64,000 nucleotides of DNA from assembly GCA_000969725.1 (NCBI GenBank), contig JXSR01S066667.1, one strand, 5' to 3'. The notes beneath the pieces were generated by a model. That model ran no database searches. It saw nothing but the letters and a program-made list of their open reading frames with translations, and had not been told where the DNA came from. This document shows, piece by piece, positions 34,808 to 47,873 of the stretch. How positions within the stretch are numbered: the first letter of the stretch is position 1; every line of letters starts with the position of its first letter. The stretch is from Ophiothrix spiculata (taxonomy: Eukaryota; Echinodermata; Ophiuroidea; Amphilepidida; Ophiotrichidae). The position numbers and the translations under genes are program-made.

Positions 34808-35590
34808 CTTAGAAACTACGAGTGCAGTAACGTATCTTAATGTATGTTCTCAATACAATTAAACTACTCGCTGAGATAATTTACTTTAATCGATTACCTC
34901 GTTATCTCAATTGAATTTATAATTCAATTTGCGCCGTAATATACATATCAGATATTGTAATGTTATGATAATCAAAGGTGCTTTTTACTAAGAAAGATAA
35001 TTTTTGTCACAACTATTAATAAAGGCTTCAAAAAGTCTTTTAAGACATTTTGAAGCCTTTAAAAGACATGAATGAAGGCTTCAAAAAGTCTCAAGAAAAA
35101 ATATATACGAGCGTACTTAAATCTTCTTGACTATCATATCTAGTCTTTGCTCAAAAAAGATTCCATTTTGAGGATAAAGAACCTCCCATTCTGAATCTTC
35201 TGGTCCAACAAGGTTGACAAATCATTGAGTTCTTTGTAAAATATGTTTAGGCAAAAAACAAATCATATGAAAATACTTAGAGGACTAAGGATGTCTTCTC
35301 TTCCCTACAATTGCAGATTATGTGAACACAGAGAGTAAAATAGGCCTAAATGGCCTAGTAGAATTGATAAAGTTTCTACAAAGAATCACCGTAGTAAAGA
35401 AGTGCTATAATTGCTTATTGTATGTCTCTGATCTGGTGTTATCTACGATAGGGCCTACCTATGTACACATTTACAATTGCAGAAATATGTAAAGTAAATG
35501 CTATTAAGGGTACGAGGAATCCACATGCTCAGGAAAATGTGAATCCTAACTATTTTTCAATCATGAAAAGATAAATAGTTTCCACTGCCT
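34808..35590. other. AT-rich stretch with a small hairpin
   Basis: AAAGGCTTCAAAAAGTCTT (35021-35039) pairs with 35042-35060 with one mismatch, and a third direct partial copy follows at about 35074. Nothing else is recognised. Confidence 0.5.
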
Positions 35591-35591
35591 T

Positions 35592-35674
35592 TGCGGGGAC
35601 TCGAACCATGGATTATGGCGGGGGTTAGTCATGCATTACGAAGCGAGAGATCTACCGCTGAGCTATTGAGATGG
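35592..35674 (-). pseudogene. tRNA-like sequence, probably SINE head or pseudogene
   Basis: The minus strand has an A box (TAGCTCAGCGGTAGA) and a perfect B box (GGTTCGAGTCC). They are about 58 nt apart start to start, which is longer than in ordinary tRNAs and near that of long-variable-arm types. A TTCGTAAT loop is present, but neither the anticodon stem nor the T and acceptor stems pair well. I see no tail that proves a SINE. Confidence 0.5.
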
Positions 35675-37060
35675 TGAACTAAAATCTAAAACATAAACAT
35701 TAGAATGCCGTATTTTTCTTTTGTTTACATAAAAATTGCAATTTTTGCCTCATTGGAATGCTCAATTTGTAAGTAAATTATGCGAATGCGTATATCAGAC
35801 AAAATGTAGATAATGTAGATACTAAAATCAGGCTATTCACAGCTCAAACAGGGCGAACTCAGAGTCATTATTCACGACCGGTTTTTCGGACAAAACAACG
35901 CGGGTTTGTTACATTATCATTCAAAATCAACACAGCACATTTATAAAATATTATTTTTTAATTCAATAAAAAGTATCAAGCCTACAATCTGTTAAAATTT
36001 GAAAACAGGCGAATCTTTCGAACATCATAAAATTTTAAGGTTTCGGCGAAAAAGGTGTACATTTTTCGAAGTAGTTTATTGACGTAATTTTGACCTTGAT
36101 AATGGACGTGAAATCACTACTAAAGTCTTATTTATAAACAAGAGACTCTATTACATATGTACGCCAAAAATTGTATCATTCTGATATGTGTAAGTAGGTA
36201 AAAAGTTGCAGTAAAGATGCCGTTGGCAAAAATGGCACCCATTTAGGGACTGTAGCCTTAAATGCTATATAACACAAACATATTTTTTTCATTTTTATGC
36301 CAAAATTTATATAATTTATACAGACAAATTTGAACCAAAATCAACATATTTTGCATGATCATTTCTCCTTTTCAATAGGAATACATGTAACAATTTATAG
36401 CATAAACCTGTGACTGTATGAGAATACTCTGATGGATTTTTGAATTGTGCAATATTGATAGAAGTAATGACAGACATATCTGAGAATTTGTAGGGTGACT
36501 CGGACATGCTAGAGTTTATAAATGAATTGGTTAATGTCCTTTCACCTCCGAAAAATAATGCAGGTTAGCCTACGTTTTCTCTGAATACACAATAATACGT
36601 GCATGCACTAGAATTTCTATACTAACATATATACTGTAATTGTTACAAAAGACGGAATCGCAAACTATGTTAACTTAAATGCAAATAGATAATTAAACAG
36701 TTCTTAGTATTTTTCAGTACAAAGCAAAATCTTTTAGCGCTGTAATCAAAACAGATATTACTCTATGTAATACCACACTTGACTCATTGACATTCAAGTT
36801 TACAGAACTTTGGCACGATTTGGTTATTTATTAAAAATGGCATCAAATTCAGCTGATTTCAGCATATCTAGAAGTGTCAATTTAAATTGACGATGTTAGT
36901 TTTAAATACCCTACATTCAATTTATCGGGTCTTTTAACTAAGGACCCTTTGAATAGTTTTAATGAGATATTAAAGTGTAGAAACAATTAAACTTGAAGCT
37001 TGGCCTGATATACAGTCTGAAAACATAATTACAAAGGTTACATCAGCTTATTTTAAAATT
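35675..37060. other. AT-rich stretch with one dispersed repeat
   Basis: 35995-36105 (TTTCGGCGAAAAAGG, then ATTTTGACCTT) is related in inverse to 61606-61710. No gene is recognised. Confidence 0.4.
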
Positions 37061-38330
37061 CAGCCCCCACAAAGTAAAAACGCAGTATGTGCATTAATAA
37101 AGCATAGCAGAAACTTCTTTTAAATATGCAATTTTACTTCAATCAAATCCCATGCTAGAAGGTTGTATGTATATATGTTGATAGAAGGTACTGCCTTAAG
37201 TTATGAGAGAGAATTGGTCGTCTGCTCATTTCTGCAGGATATCTCTAAAGCAAAATGAAGTAACTTGCAAAATATCTGCAATACACGAACTGTATTTTTC
37301 TTTAACGGGCATTTCTTTTAAAGCTGTCCAGGTGTAAGCCAGATGGGTTACAATCGGTAAAAGCTTTCACATATCAATTTCTGATTCCTGCATCCGGTAA
37401 ATTTATATTCGTATTACATTACAAAATCAGTCGTGCACTTCCTGGTGACGCTGAAGTCAATCGATATAAAAGGCGCCACATTTTGCCAGGTAACAAATGA
37501 AACTTATCAGAAAGCCATCACGATTTTGATTTTGTTTTTCAAAAACACGAATTAGGTTTAAAAAAAAAAACCCCGCGTAATTCCACTGCTACCCAACAAA
37601 GTAAAAATGTAATATGTGCATTACAGATAAATTGCCAATTGCAATGTACTCAAGTTGAGTGGTCATATGGAATGTTTATCTGTAGTAGAGTGATAAGAAG
37701 GTGATTGAATGTCTTAGTCACGCTTGACTGCACTAAGAGAATGCTTGGATGCAAAGTACAAAATGATCCTTCAACGCCTCTCAATTTACAAAAATAGGGT
37801 TGTGGTGAAAGTGATATGGTCCCTGGCGATATATGACATTTTCAAAATCTTATCACTCTACTACAGATAAACAGAAGTGACCTTGACCAAGGCGGGGTCC
37901 AACAAGTTCGACCTAAAAATCACGTTTCACGATCACATTTGGAGTTCCATTTCACATCCAAGAAGATAACCTATCAAATCTGACCAAAAAACAACCTAAG
38001 TTGCCATATTTTTTCATCATAAATCGACCTTTACATAAGAAAGTGGTAAAAATATGTTTATTCCAACTTTATGAGCAACTAAATTACCTTGTACACCACA
38101 CAGATATGTTGACATCATTTGGTTCCAAGGTTAAGAAAAGCCACTTAACTAAATACCTAAGCATCCTAATGTAATAATGCAAGTCAAGTTAATGATTCGC
38201 TCGCTGATTATGTTTCAATTTTAGATCTTGAAATGGTTCTTAAAGTACACTTGCATTATTTGATCAGGGTAACAACCGAAGGAATGGGGCACACGTCTTG
38301 AAATAAAACTGCGTTAAAGGGACTGGTCTA
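37060..38330. repeat. Dispersed repeat D2 region
   Basis: Contains AAAGTAAAAACGCAGTATGT (37076) and a variant at 37600, the CAAGGTTAAGAAAAG block at 38130 and the TCTTGAAATGG block at 38226. All are related to 29536-29760 and 31005-31115. A further inverted piece lies at about 30980. Confidence 0.55.
37674..37872. mobile_element. Short TIR element, 199 bp, within D2
   Basis: GTTTATCTGTAGTAGAGTGA (37674-37697 over 24 bp) is perfectly inverted at 37849-37872. The interior is non-coding. Confidence 0.7.
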
Positions 38331-38539
38331 GAGTCTTCCAACTAATTCTTTACCTACCTATTTTGTTATGAATTGATAGAACATGTTTATAATAATATAA
38401 CCTACCAGTAGTTTTACCTGATTTTGTGGAATATTGGAGAAAATAACAATTCTTTACCAACTTTTAGTTTTGCCTCCGGAGGCAAAATACACCTGTGATG
38501 GGCAAACAAATTATTGTTGATCAAAGTATTTCTCTTTCA

Positions 38540-39032
38540 ACATATATTCAACAACTCACTGTATCTCCTTATACAGGAGCGTACCGTTGTTGATTGGTGA
38601 TGAATCCGCAGTTGATATTCAAATAAGCGCGTCACGCACGGTACAGCGTACACGGAGGTGCGTTTACGCAGTGCACATAAATCGGCGCCCTGTTCATCGC
38701 GCGTCGGGAATTTGAGTACGTGCAAGGACTGGCGCTTGGGAACAGTTAAAAACGACAAAGCAACAATCATTTAAAAACTAGCATTTTGTTTCAGATTCTT
38801 CAAAGTATTTTTTTTATTGAGATGAGTATCTGTTAAATTGAAAACATTTAATTTAATTATACGTTTTCAGGAAGATTTTCGTTGTTGAAAGGTATTCAAA
38901 CATGCTACAGAGTTGTTCATCGCTAATCAATAACTCCGCCACCCTCGCGCGATAAAAAATACGCAGACGCATGGATGCATCGTTGTTGATTAGCGATGAA
39001 CAACTCTGTAGTATGTTTGAATACCTAATTGA
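38540..39032 (+). mobile_element. Palindrome-ended repeat F, copy 1 (centre deleted)
   Basis: About 490 bp nearly identical to 40618-41146, including GCGTCACGCACGGTACAGCG and GAACAGTTAAAAACGACAAA. The right third is a palindrome (AGGTATTCAAACATGCTACA ... TGTAGTATGTTTGAATACCT). This copy lacks about 50 bp at the palindrome centre. Confidence 0.85.
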
Positions 39033-40000
39033 ATTATCTCTAGGAACTTTGTTTGATTCTTTATCTCGTTAATCCATCTGAGGTACACATTTAGAATTTA
39101 GAAAACACTGGATAGTCATACCACCATCACATAATGATATATTACAAATTATTCTCTTTCAATTCGATTCATTTCTGTGTAGATTTTTTTTATTTGTTTT
39201 ATTTCTTAAACCTTTATTTATGATATTTCCATAACATTTTCATTCTAAGTGGAATCTAGTCTAGTTCATTTAACTCGTAACAGGCATGCCCCACTACTAC
39301 TCTCTAAATAAACAAGAATAAATTTGCATTTTAAGGAGATAATTCGGCACAATACGCATTTGAGTGGAAAATCACTCTAAATAAAATGCCAACTCTTTTT
39401 TGGTCTGAATAATTCATCGGAAACACTCTTTAGCGAGTGAAATTTTACCACACGAAAACATGTTGTTCTGTATTCTACTTGATAAATTTTGTTTCTTACC
39501 AAGGTTGGTCTCTTTGCGAATGCGTCGAGGATATAACGCTGACGCTTTCATAATGTCGGACTGACAATGTAAAACAAATATCGAAAAGACATTGTCAAGA
39601 CATCGCCAAGACATTACAAAAATTGAAGTACAATTTATATGCTAAAGGACTGATATGAATTTAGCAATTGGTGAGATAAAATGCGAGGAAGCAGTAGCGA
39701 TGAGCACGCTGCGGCTCTCCTGTTCTCTTTTATGGTCAAATTTATGATTGGCCTGGCAGACTTTCATGATTTAAAATCGTGGTCTACCTTAAACGATAGG
39801 AAACGCTTGATATCTATATTAAAAGAAATGTATACACTTTTAAAGCTATGTTGATATTATATTAACTTCTTTTAATAAAAAAATACTTAAAAACACACAC
39901 ACACAAAAAAAACATTGTTTATTTGATAATTTATAGATTAGTACCAACAGATATTCTTAGCGGTTACAACACTTTTTTAATTAATGCAATGGCTCACTTA
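39033..40000. other. AT-rich stretch, nothing recognised
   Basis: A short (CA)n tract lies at about 39892-39904. No gene is recognised. Confidence 0.45.
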
Positions 40001-40274
40001 AATTAAAAGTAGACTACCCAGATGATTCCCGATATTCAGCTTGGACTATAAAGAACTGGTTAAATAATACATGTAATCCAAATAGTCTCTCTAATGAAAT
40101 ATTTAAACTGAACATTAAATCAAATGAAGTCGTTCTGCATTTGGAATGAGGTAGACATTCAGATAAATAACAAGGAGATCACTTACTTCTACCTTCCCCT
40201 ACCTAAGCGGATGGGGGGGGGGGGGACCAACCTCCTTAACGGAGGGGGAGGGGGTTAGGGGGTTAAAACATATT

Positions 40275-41313
40275 CACTCCCGCTCTAAAGTATTTCCACA
40301 CAATTAAAAACATTCAAAAAACTCTTTTTTTTTTTATATTTAACGATCTAGAATTATCAAAGATTCATACTAGTATAGGTAACTTATCTATTCAATATGA
40401 ACATATCGATGTTTCTTTTAATATTTGATCTTCCATTGCTATAAAAGGGACTAATTTTATGGACCATATACAAATACACCACAAGTACAGATCTCAGTAA
40501 ACTCATTATTACCTTGTAAGAGGATAGAATATTTTCAGGTTGTAAGTTCTAAAACAAATGCGCAGAAATGTATATAAACTCATTTTCTTATGTTCAGACG
40601 AAAGTAGTAATAGGTCTTTCAACAACTCACCGTATCTTCTTATACAGGAGCGCGCCGTTGTTGATTAGTGATGAATCCACAGTTGATATTCAAATAAGCG
40701 CGTCACGCACGGTACAGCGTACACGGAGGTGCGTTTACGCAGTGCACATAAATCGGCGCCCTGTTCATCGCGCGTCGGGAATTTGAGTACGTGCAAGGAC
40801 TGGCGCTTGGGAACAGTTAAAAACGACAAAGCAACAATCATTTAAAAACTAGCATTTTGTTTCAGATTCTTCAAAGTATTTTTTTTATTGAGATGAGTAT
40901 CTGTTAAATTGAAAACATTTAATTTAATTATACGTTTTCAGGAAGATTTTCGTTGTTGAAAGGTATTCAAACATGCTACAGAGTTGTTCATCGCTAATCA
41001 ACAACTCTGCATCCGATGCGTCGGCGTATTTTTATCACACTCGGGTGGCTAAAGCCACCCTCGCGCGAAAAAAAAAATACGCAGACGCATGGATGCATCG
41101 TTGTTGATTAGCGATGAACAACTCTGTAGCATGTTTGAATACCTAAATCCATTATATGCCACATTTTTCAAATGCAATGAATGAAATTCCGGAATAGTTA
41201 CTTCGATAATTATACAATATAGACTCTATCAAAAAATTGTGAAAATCGGATAAACGCCTTTTGAGATATGGCTGAATAAAGGTTTTGTGCGGAAATACTT
41301 TAGAGCGGCAGTG
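40275..41313. mobile_element. TIR element of about 1.04 kb with nested repeat F
   Basis: CACTCCCGCTCTAAAGTATT (40275) is inverted at 41313 with a 28-bp TIR and one or two mismatches. Copy B has uninterrupted sequence here (GCATATAAGTATTTTTC, about 53649). Repeat F copy 2 occupies 40618-41146 inside it. Confidence 0.75.
40618..41146 (+). mobile_element. Palindrome-ended repeat F, copy 2 (complete)
   Basis: Nearly identical to 38540-39032 but with an intact 187-bp palindrome at 40960-41146: the arms begin AGGTATTCAAACATGCTACA and meet at GGGTGGCTAAAGCCACCC. The left end (CGTTGTTGATTAGTGATGAA) resembles one palindrome half, so the whole may have grown from repeated ends. Confidence 0.85.
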
Positions 41314-41865
41314 TAAGTATTTTTCAATCTCTTTTTACCAACATCTGAAAATGTCAAATGTTATCCCAGTAACCTCTCATTTGAGTTTCTCTGTATGCAA
41401 GATCAATCACTGATTTACTGTCGGTCTTTACATATACAACTGCTAATAATCACACCTTACTAAAGCTCATCATCGCTGTGAAATCAGTCAAACTAGATTT
41501 TGTTTAAAATAACAATGTAAATGCAAAGTCATCCAAGTTACGTATTATTGTTATATTATTGTTGATATTCCTAATTCACTAACATGAACCAAGATACTTT
41601 TGAATTAATATAGATCCGACATAAACAGGATCGAATTTTGTCATATTGGTATCACTGCTCCCGGCAAACATTCAAAATGAAGGTGACAAAACAGACAATT
41701 TAAGGTTACATTTTCCGAAATTAAAATTTCAACGCCATATGAAAGACCACCCCAAAGATGTTTCAGTTTCAAATTTCAGTTAAATCGGCCCAGTCGTTTT
41801 AATTTTATGGGCAATTTTGTACTTGACAGTTGCCTATACTTTACTGTACAGATAATAGTTCTGGT

Positions 41866-43402
41866 TACCATAATTAGACACATTTTCACTGATATCTCCA
41901 AAACGGAACATTTCACATTTCTTAGTTAAAATTTTACATGGGTAATGAGACAAATATGAGAACGTTTTGGTACCAAAATTTCAAAAAGTTTAAGAAACAA
42001 AAACAAATTAGACTGGGTTCTTTTAAAACACTTTTATCTGTCCTTTAATATTAATATACATGGGTAATGAGACAAATATGAGAACGTTTTGGTACCAAAA
42101 TTTCAAAAAGTTTGAAAACAAAATGTTAACCAAATTGGACTGGGTTCTTTTATATTTTAAATTACGTAATATTATTTTTTTTTATTGAAAACATGTCGAT
42201 GCCCAATATGATGTTACGTGATTGATTTATATAAATAACGTTGATAATTAGAAATAAGATACAAATGCTGCAATTGATAAAAAAGAGTTTGTATATCTGT
42301 ATATGTTCACTAGGCCAATCACCAATCAAAATAAATTTGTCACGAATAGAAAATACACTTTATAAATATTTTATTGATAGCCGCGTTTATTCAAATCACA
42401 ATTCAGAAAAATCTGATTTAGAATATTCCACTACATGATTTATGTGAAGTCTCTATCACTAATCTCAACTTCATTTACAATGTCACTGCTTAAAGGCATT
42501 TCAAATTATTTACGAGCATCTATAAAGGACTGCACTTAATACTTCATTTTATATTAACAAGAGAGTGCTTTATTGCATTCGGAAGGCACGTTAGAAGATT
42601 GTATTTTAATAATTTCATTTGATTGTAATCTGTTCGAATGAGAAGCAGTTGTGTTGCAAGACACAGAAGCAATAAAATACTCAATGCAATAAGCAATGTA
42701 ACGTTATTTTGTTTTGAAGCAGATACAAATAAATAGTAAGTCTCATCGTATTATCATCGATTTATGTTCAGGGGGTAACATTAATTCTTTACCTGTTTAA
42801 ACTGCAAACTTGTGTGTAAATTGTGAATTTGAACCATAATTAGACACATTTTCACTGATATCTCCAAAACGGAACATTTCACATTTCTGAGGGAAAATTA
42901 CATGGGTAATGAAAAAAAAAAAGAACTTTTTGTTTGTTTGAAACAAAATGTAAACCAAATTGGACTGGGTTCGTTTAATACACTTTTATCTGTCCTTTAA
43001 TGTTAATACGCGATTAAATTCATAAATACCTGATTAAAATGCTAAATTATACTATAAATTGAAATTTATTTAAAAACTCTTTTTACTATGCTCTTTAAAT
43101 TTCAAATTATGTAATGTTATTTTTTTATTGAAAACATGTCGATGCCCAATATGTTGTTACGTGATTGATTTAGATAACGTTGATAATTAGAAATAAGATA
43201 CAAATGCTGCAATTGAAAAAAAGAGTTTGTATATCTATATAACTGTTTACTAGGCCGATCACCAATCAAAATAAATTTGACACGAATAGAAAATACACTT
43301 TATAAAAATTTTATTGATAGCCGCGTTTATTCAAATCACAATTCAGAAAAATCTGATTTAGAATATTCCACTACATGATTTATGTGAAGTCTCTATCACT
43401 AA
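41866..43402 (+). repeat. Local tandem repeat of about 965 bp (A only)
   Basis: CCATAATTAGACACATTTTC occurs at 41869 and 42834, and matching sequence follows each to TGAAGTCTCTATCACTAA (42444-42463 and 43385-43402, the latter at the gap edge). Inside the first unit GAGACAAATATGAGAACGTT is itself repeated (41947, 42070). Copy B has one unit. This could be real or an allelic mis-assembly at the gap. Confidence 0.75.
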
Positions 43403-44122
43403 NNNNNNNNNNNNNNNNNNNNNNNNNNNNNNNNNNNNNNNNNNNNNNNNNNNNNNNNNNNNNNNNNNNNNNNNNNNNNNNNNNNNNNNNNNNNNNNNNN
43501 NNNNNNNNNNNNNNNNNNNNNNNNNNNNNNNNNNNNNNNNNNNNNNNNNNNNNNNNNNNNNNNNNNNNNNNNNNNNNNNNNNNNNNNNNNNNNNNNNNNN
43601 NNNNNNNNNNNNNNNNNNNNNNNNNNNNNNNNNNNNNNNNNNNNNNNNNNNNNNNNNNNNNNNNNNNNNNNNNNNNNNNNNNNNNNNNNNNNNNNNNNNN
43701 NNNNNNNNNNNNNNNNNNNNNNNNNNNNNNNNNNNNNNNNNNNNNNNNNNNNNNNNNNNNNNNNNNNNNNNNNNNNNNNNNNNNNNNNNNNNNNNNNNNN
43801 NNNNNNNNNNNNNNNNNNNNNNNNNNNNNNNNNNNNNNNNNNNNNNNNNNNNNNNNNNNNNNNNNNNNNNNNNNNNNNNNNNNNNNNNNNNNNNNNNNNN
43901 NNNNNNNNNNNNNNNNNNNNNNNNNNNNNNNNNNNNNNNNNNNNNNNNNNNNNNNNNNNNNNNNNNNNNNNNNNNNNNNNNNNNNNNNNNNNNNNNNNNN
44001 NNNNNNNNNNNNNNNNNNNNNNNNNNNNNNNNNNNNNNNNNNNNNNNNNNNNNNNNNNNNNNNNNNNNNNNNNNNNNNNNNNNNNNNNNNNNNNNNNNNN
44101 NNNNNNNNNNNNNNNNNNNNNN
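43403..44122. other. Assembly gap, 720 N
   Basis: Flanking sequence maps to copy B at about 54370 and 55247, so about 880 bp of B-like sequence is expected here. The spurious open frame across the Ns is not a gene. Confidence 0.95.
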
Positions 44123-44566
44123 TGAACAGGCTAAGTGTATAAGATCAAAAAGTCTTTGGTATGTAAAACCATAAAGAGGGTGAGCTGATTTTCATTAGCA
44201 AAACGTTGACCTTAAAAGGAGCATCTTTACTCTTTTCTCTGTTTGAAATATCGATCGTTTTGATCATATCCAAGTGATCAATAGTTACTTGCATCACATA
44301 CATCGCCGATATCAGCACTCTTTAATGGTTCAGGGTCATATGTTTCCTCTTTAATCAGGAACAAAATACCTTCAAGTTAGTCATCACCTTTATGACATGT
44401 CACGTATTCATTACGCTATTACGTTCGGCTTGATTTCATCCCTTGCATGTAAGAGGTAAAATCGGAAGTAGATTATGCCTGGTTCACGACATATGATCAG
44501 CGCAGTAATACATGCTAATTGCCTAACACTATACTAATCGATCGGATTTTCCCAGAAAGTATATTT

Positions 44567-44814
44567 GATGGCTCACTCCGAAAGGGGGGACTTTGCAGAT
44601 AATGTCAATTTTTATTTTTTCATTTCATCTGTTATAACATTTTCTAAACTTAAAAATGACACATTATTTGTTGAAATTGATCAAGGCAATCACATTTTAC
44701 AACAGAAAGTCTGCTGGAAATTCTTATTATGTTTTTATTTTTTTGCTGCCTATTTTCACCAGTTTCTCGAAAAATGTTCTGTTGCAAAGTCCCCCTTTTC
44801 GGATGAGTCATCAC
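44567..44814 (+). mobile_element. MITE family A, copy 3
   Basis: It has the family TIRs (GATGGCTCACTCCGAAAGGG left, GATGAGTCATCAC right). Copy B shows the empty site (GAAAGTATATGTAATAAG at about 55680), and ATAT borders the element on both sides. This is good evidence for insertion with a target duplication of about 4 bp. Confidence 0.85.
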
Positions 44815-45412
44815 ATATGTAATACGCGAGGTGACTTTAAACACTTGGTCCTATCTTGATATTTTTGTAAATTAAATTTGGATACTAATAATCATTGTTA
44901 CAGGTTTGTAGGACTTCTGTATAGTATTGGTGTGGCCAACGTACATCAATTTTTATCATCATCATTTATCATCCATTGGCTTCAAAGCAGGTGATCCCAA
45001 AGTTTCTGCACTCACACTACATAATCGGCAATTGTAGGGCAATAAACCATTGGTTTCCCTTAGTTCACAATACACTCAGTACCTATGTTTAAGGAGGTAT
45101 GGTGCAAATGGTCGATTTGGCATTTTTCTTATGGTTGGGACATAGAGTCCATACATTCTAGACAGCAGTCATGTCTAGTTTCTTGTTTCGCAACTTGAGC
45201 ACATTAATAATCACATTACCCATTTTGCAAGGGTATAAATCAAGTTTTGCCTTCTTTATAATTTTTGCGTAATAACTGTACAAAAGTACGACCTGGAACA
45301 AATATTGTAAGTGTCTTTAACGAAATAAATGCATTTACACAAAATACGTGATGTCACCTTAAAAAATAGCTTATATCAGGATTGCACAGTTCCAAAGTAG
45401 AACCCTTTTTTT

Positions 45413-46710
45413 CAGTGTTGTAGTCGAGGACCTGGTGTCCGAGGCCAAGGCCAAGGACTTGGTGTCCGAGGCCAAGGCCAAGGCCAAGGACTTGGTATCC
45501 GTGGCCAAGGACTAGTTGTCCGAGGCCAAGGACTTGTGTCTCCGAGGCCAAGGCCGAGGACCAAGGACTTTAACAATGCAACTAATACCCGCACTAAAAC
45601 ACACTCATGCTCCATCTTGGTATTTGACATAAAATGACATTTTTACCATGACTTGACCTTGAGTATAATAGGGATATTCATGGTTTAAGTTTGGTCAATG
45701 TGGGGTTAAGGGTTAATGAATTTCAGCAGTGACCATGAAATGATCTCAATGACATGGATGAACTTTTTGAAATTTGTAGGTTTCACCTTTAAAATGACCA
45801 TATGACTTTGGCCAATAAATTTTTTACCTTAATCAAATGGCTATTCATGGTCAAGGTTTGGTCCATGTGAGGTAAAGGGTTCTTGAGTTATGGCATTGAC
45901 TTTGAAATTACCTAGAATGAGATGGATGACCTTTTGAACATTTTTTCGGGTTTAACTTTGTAAATGACCTTTTGACCTTGGATGACTTTGACTGGACCCC
46001 TTTGGCCTCACCTGGAGGTTGGTGATGAGGTGTGCAAGTTTAGTTGAGATATACACCCAATATTGTAGGGGAAGATGGCAACCCGGGGTCACTTACAATG
46101 ATGGATGGTACGGTTATGTGCCACGCTCAAGATGCTAATTCCAAGAATACTTCAGTTCCAAAGACTCCGATTTTCCTTCAATTTTCAAGGAAAGAACTCA
46201 AATTTGTGTTTAATAAAGTTTTCAACCAAATTTTGAAAAATGTTTAGCTCTATTAGTCGTTTTTTATGGGAAAAAACAGTTCCTGAGACACAATTTGGAA
46301 AAAAAATCAGTGCCATTGACCCTATTTTTGACCAAAAATCAGTTACGCAAGACTCTATGTTGGATATCGCGTGCGGCAATAGGCCTACTTACCAAGACAT
46401 TTTTAGTACCCCTGGACATGGCAACAGATTACCCCTCTGACATTTGATTATTGTTATAATGCATTCAAGGATGTTGTGAATATCTTCTTTGCAAAGTTTC
46501 ACCTAAAGATCATTTTTTTTTTAATTTCAAAGTAATATTTTTCAATAAAAACAAGCAATTTTGCCTGTCCTCGGCAGTCCTCGGCACCGAGGACCAAGGA
46601 CTTAGAGGTTCGAGGCCAAGGACTTCATGTCCGAGGCCAAGGCCTTCATGTCCGAGGACCAAGGACTTCAAAAAATGTCCTTAAGGACTCCTCGAGGCCA
46701 AGGTCAAGTT
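45413..46710 (+). mobile_element. Element ended by CCAAGGACTT minisatellites
   Basis: Present in A only. The left cluster (45424-45570) and right cluster (46566-46705) are arrays of CGAGGCCAAGGACTTGGTGT-type units in the same orientation. The interior holds a repeated TTTTGACCTTGG/ATGACC-rich stretch (45640-46000) and AATTTTCAAGG-type sequence, with no recognisable protein. Glycine-leucine periodic ORFs across the left cluster are artefacts. Superfamily unknown. Confidence 0.65.
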
Positions 46711-47873
46711 AAAGCCAATACTAAGTTCATTGACTGATCAAATATTGAAAATTGATGTATTTATATGAAATGCGGTCACCTACTTGGTGCTAATTGGCTG
46801 AGTCCTTCTGCATAATCTATGAACGTTACTTTTCATGAATGGATTAATGGTTGTTATTGGTCTCTGAGTATCACTAATACTGGGGAGTGTAAGCTGACTG
46901 TCTTCATATATTAGCACGCAATTAGTACGGTCATTTATCACACCAACTTCTCATATTTGCATATAAGTATATATCTCGTAAGTATTATGTATATATTTTT
47001 GAGGGTGCCTACAGCCTGGAAGCCTCTTTTTGTCTGTTATCCGGGACGGGGAAGACTAGTGTCTTCATATCTTGAGTTTCTGTTTTCTGAATAATTCTTT
47101 GAATATTTGGAGCGACATGGTGTTATTTAGTAAACAATATGAATTGAGGTGTATAACCTATAAAAACTTGATATTTCAACATTTACTTTCCAAACATGAA
47201 ATTGTGTTTCGGATCGTAAAATAAATAATGGACGATAACGTTTTCGCAGAGTAAGCAATTTTCGGAATATTTACCTCAGTAAGCAGTTATTATCGGACTG
47301 TTTGACGTCATCTTATTAGAATTATATTAAATGACATTGTTTTGAAATTAACAGTGACGTTTTCGTGTGCATGGGAAAAGGTCAATGGGTTATGAGACAA
47401 TGCTAATTCATAAACATTAATTGATTAACTATTATGTTTTGTTTTGAATCTATTATTAGTGTGCACAGCTGTATCTGAGAATAGTTTTGGATCGTAGTAG
47501 GCTGGTACCGTATGCAATGAAAACAATATATCACTGCTAGTTTTGTTCAACACATGTATTTACACTTTTTTGTTCAAATTTTCAATTTAGACATATAAAC
47601 ATTCTAAACACATCAAATAAAGACGAATTATATTGAATTACAAAAAACAAACAAACAAAACAAAAGTACACATCAAATGAACAAACAAACCAAAAGTGCC
47701 TAGCAACGATGTTCACTTACGAGTGTCTTATTGCAAAAACTTTAAACTTAATATAACTTCCATTTGCTTCTTTTTATAATGTCTTGCAATTTTTGAAGCC
47801 GTATTCTGTATAATTTAATAATACCATTTTTGTTTTCTAAATTTTAGTATATTAATGAAAAACGTGTATATAT

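Noticed and set aside
43375-44142. Long open frames across N runs (also 57157-57777)
   Set aside because: They are open only because N cannot encode a stop. They reflect assembly gaps.
45354-45630. Gly/Leu- or Pro/Trp-periodic ORFs on the minus strand
   Set aside because: They are translations of the CGAGGCCAAGGACTT minisatellite in different frames, with no start context or conservation in copy B.
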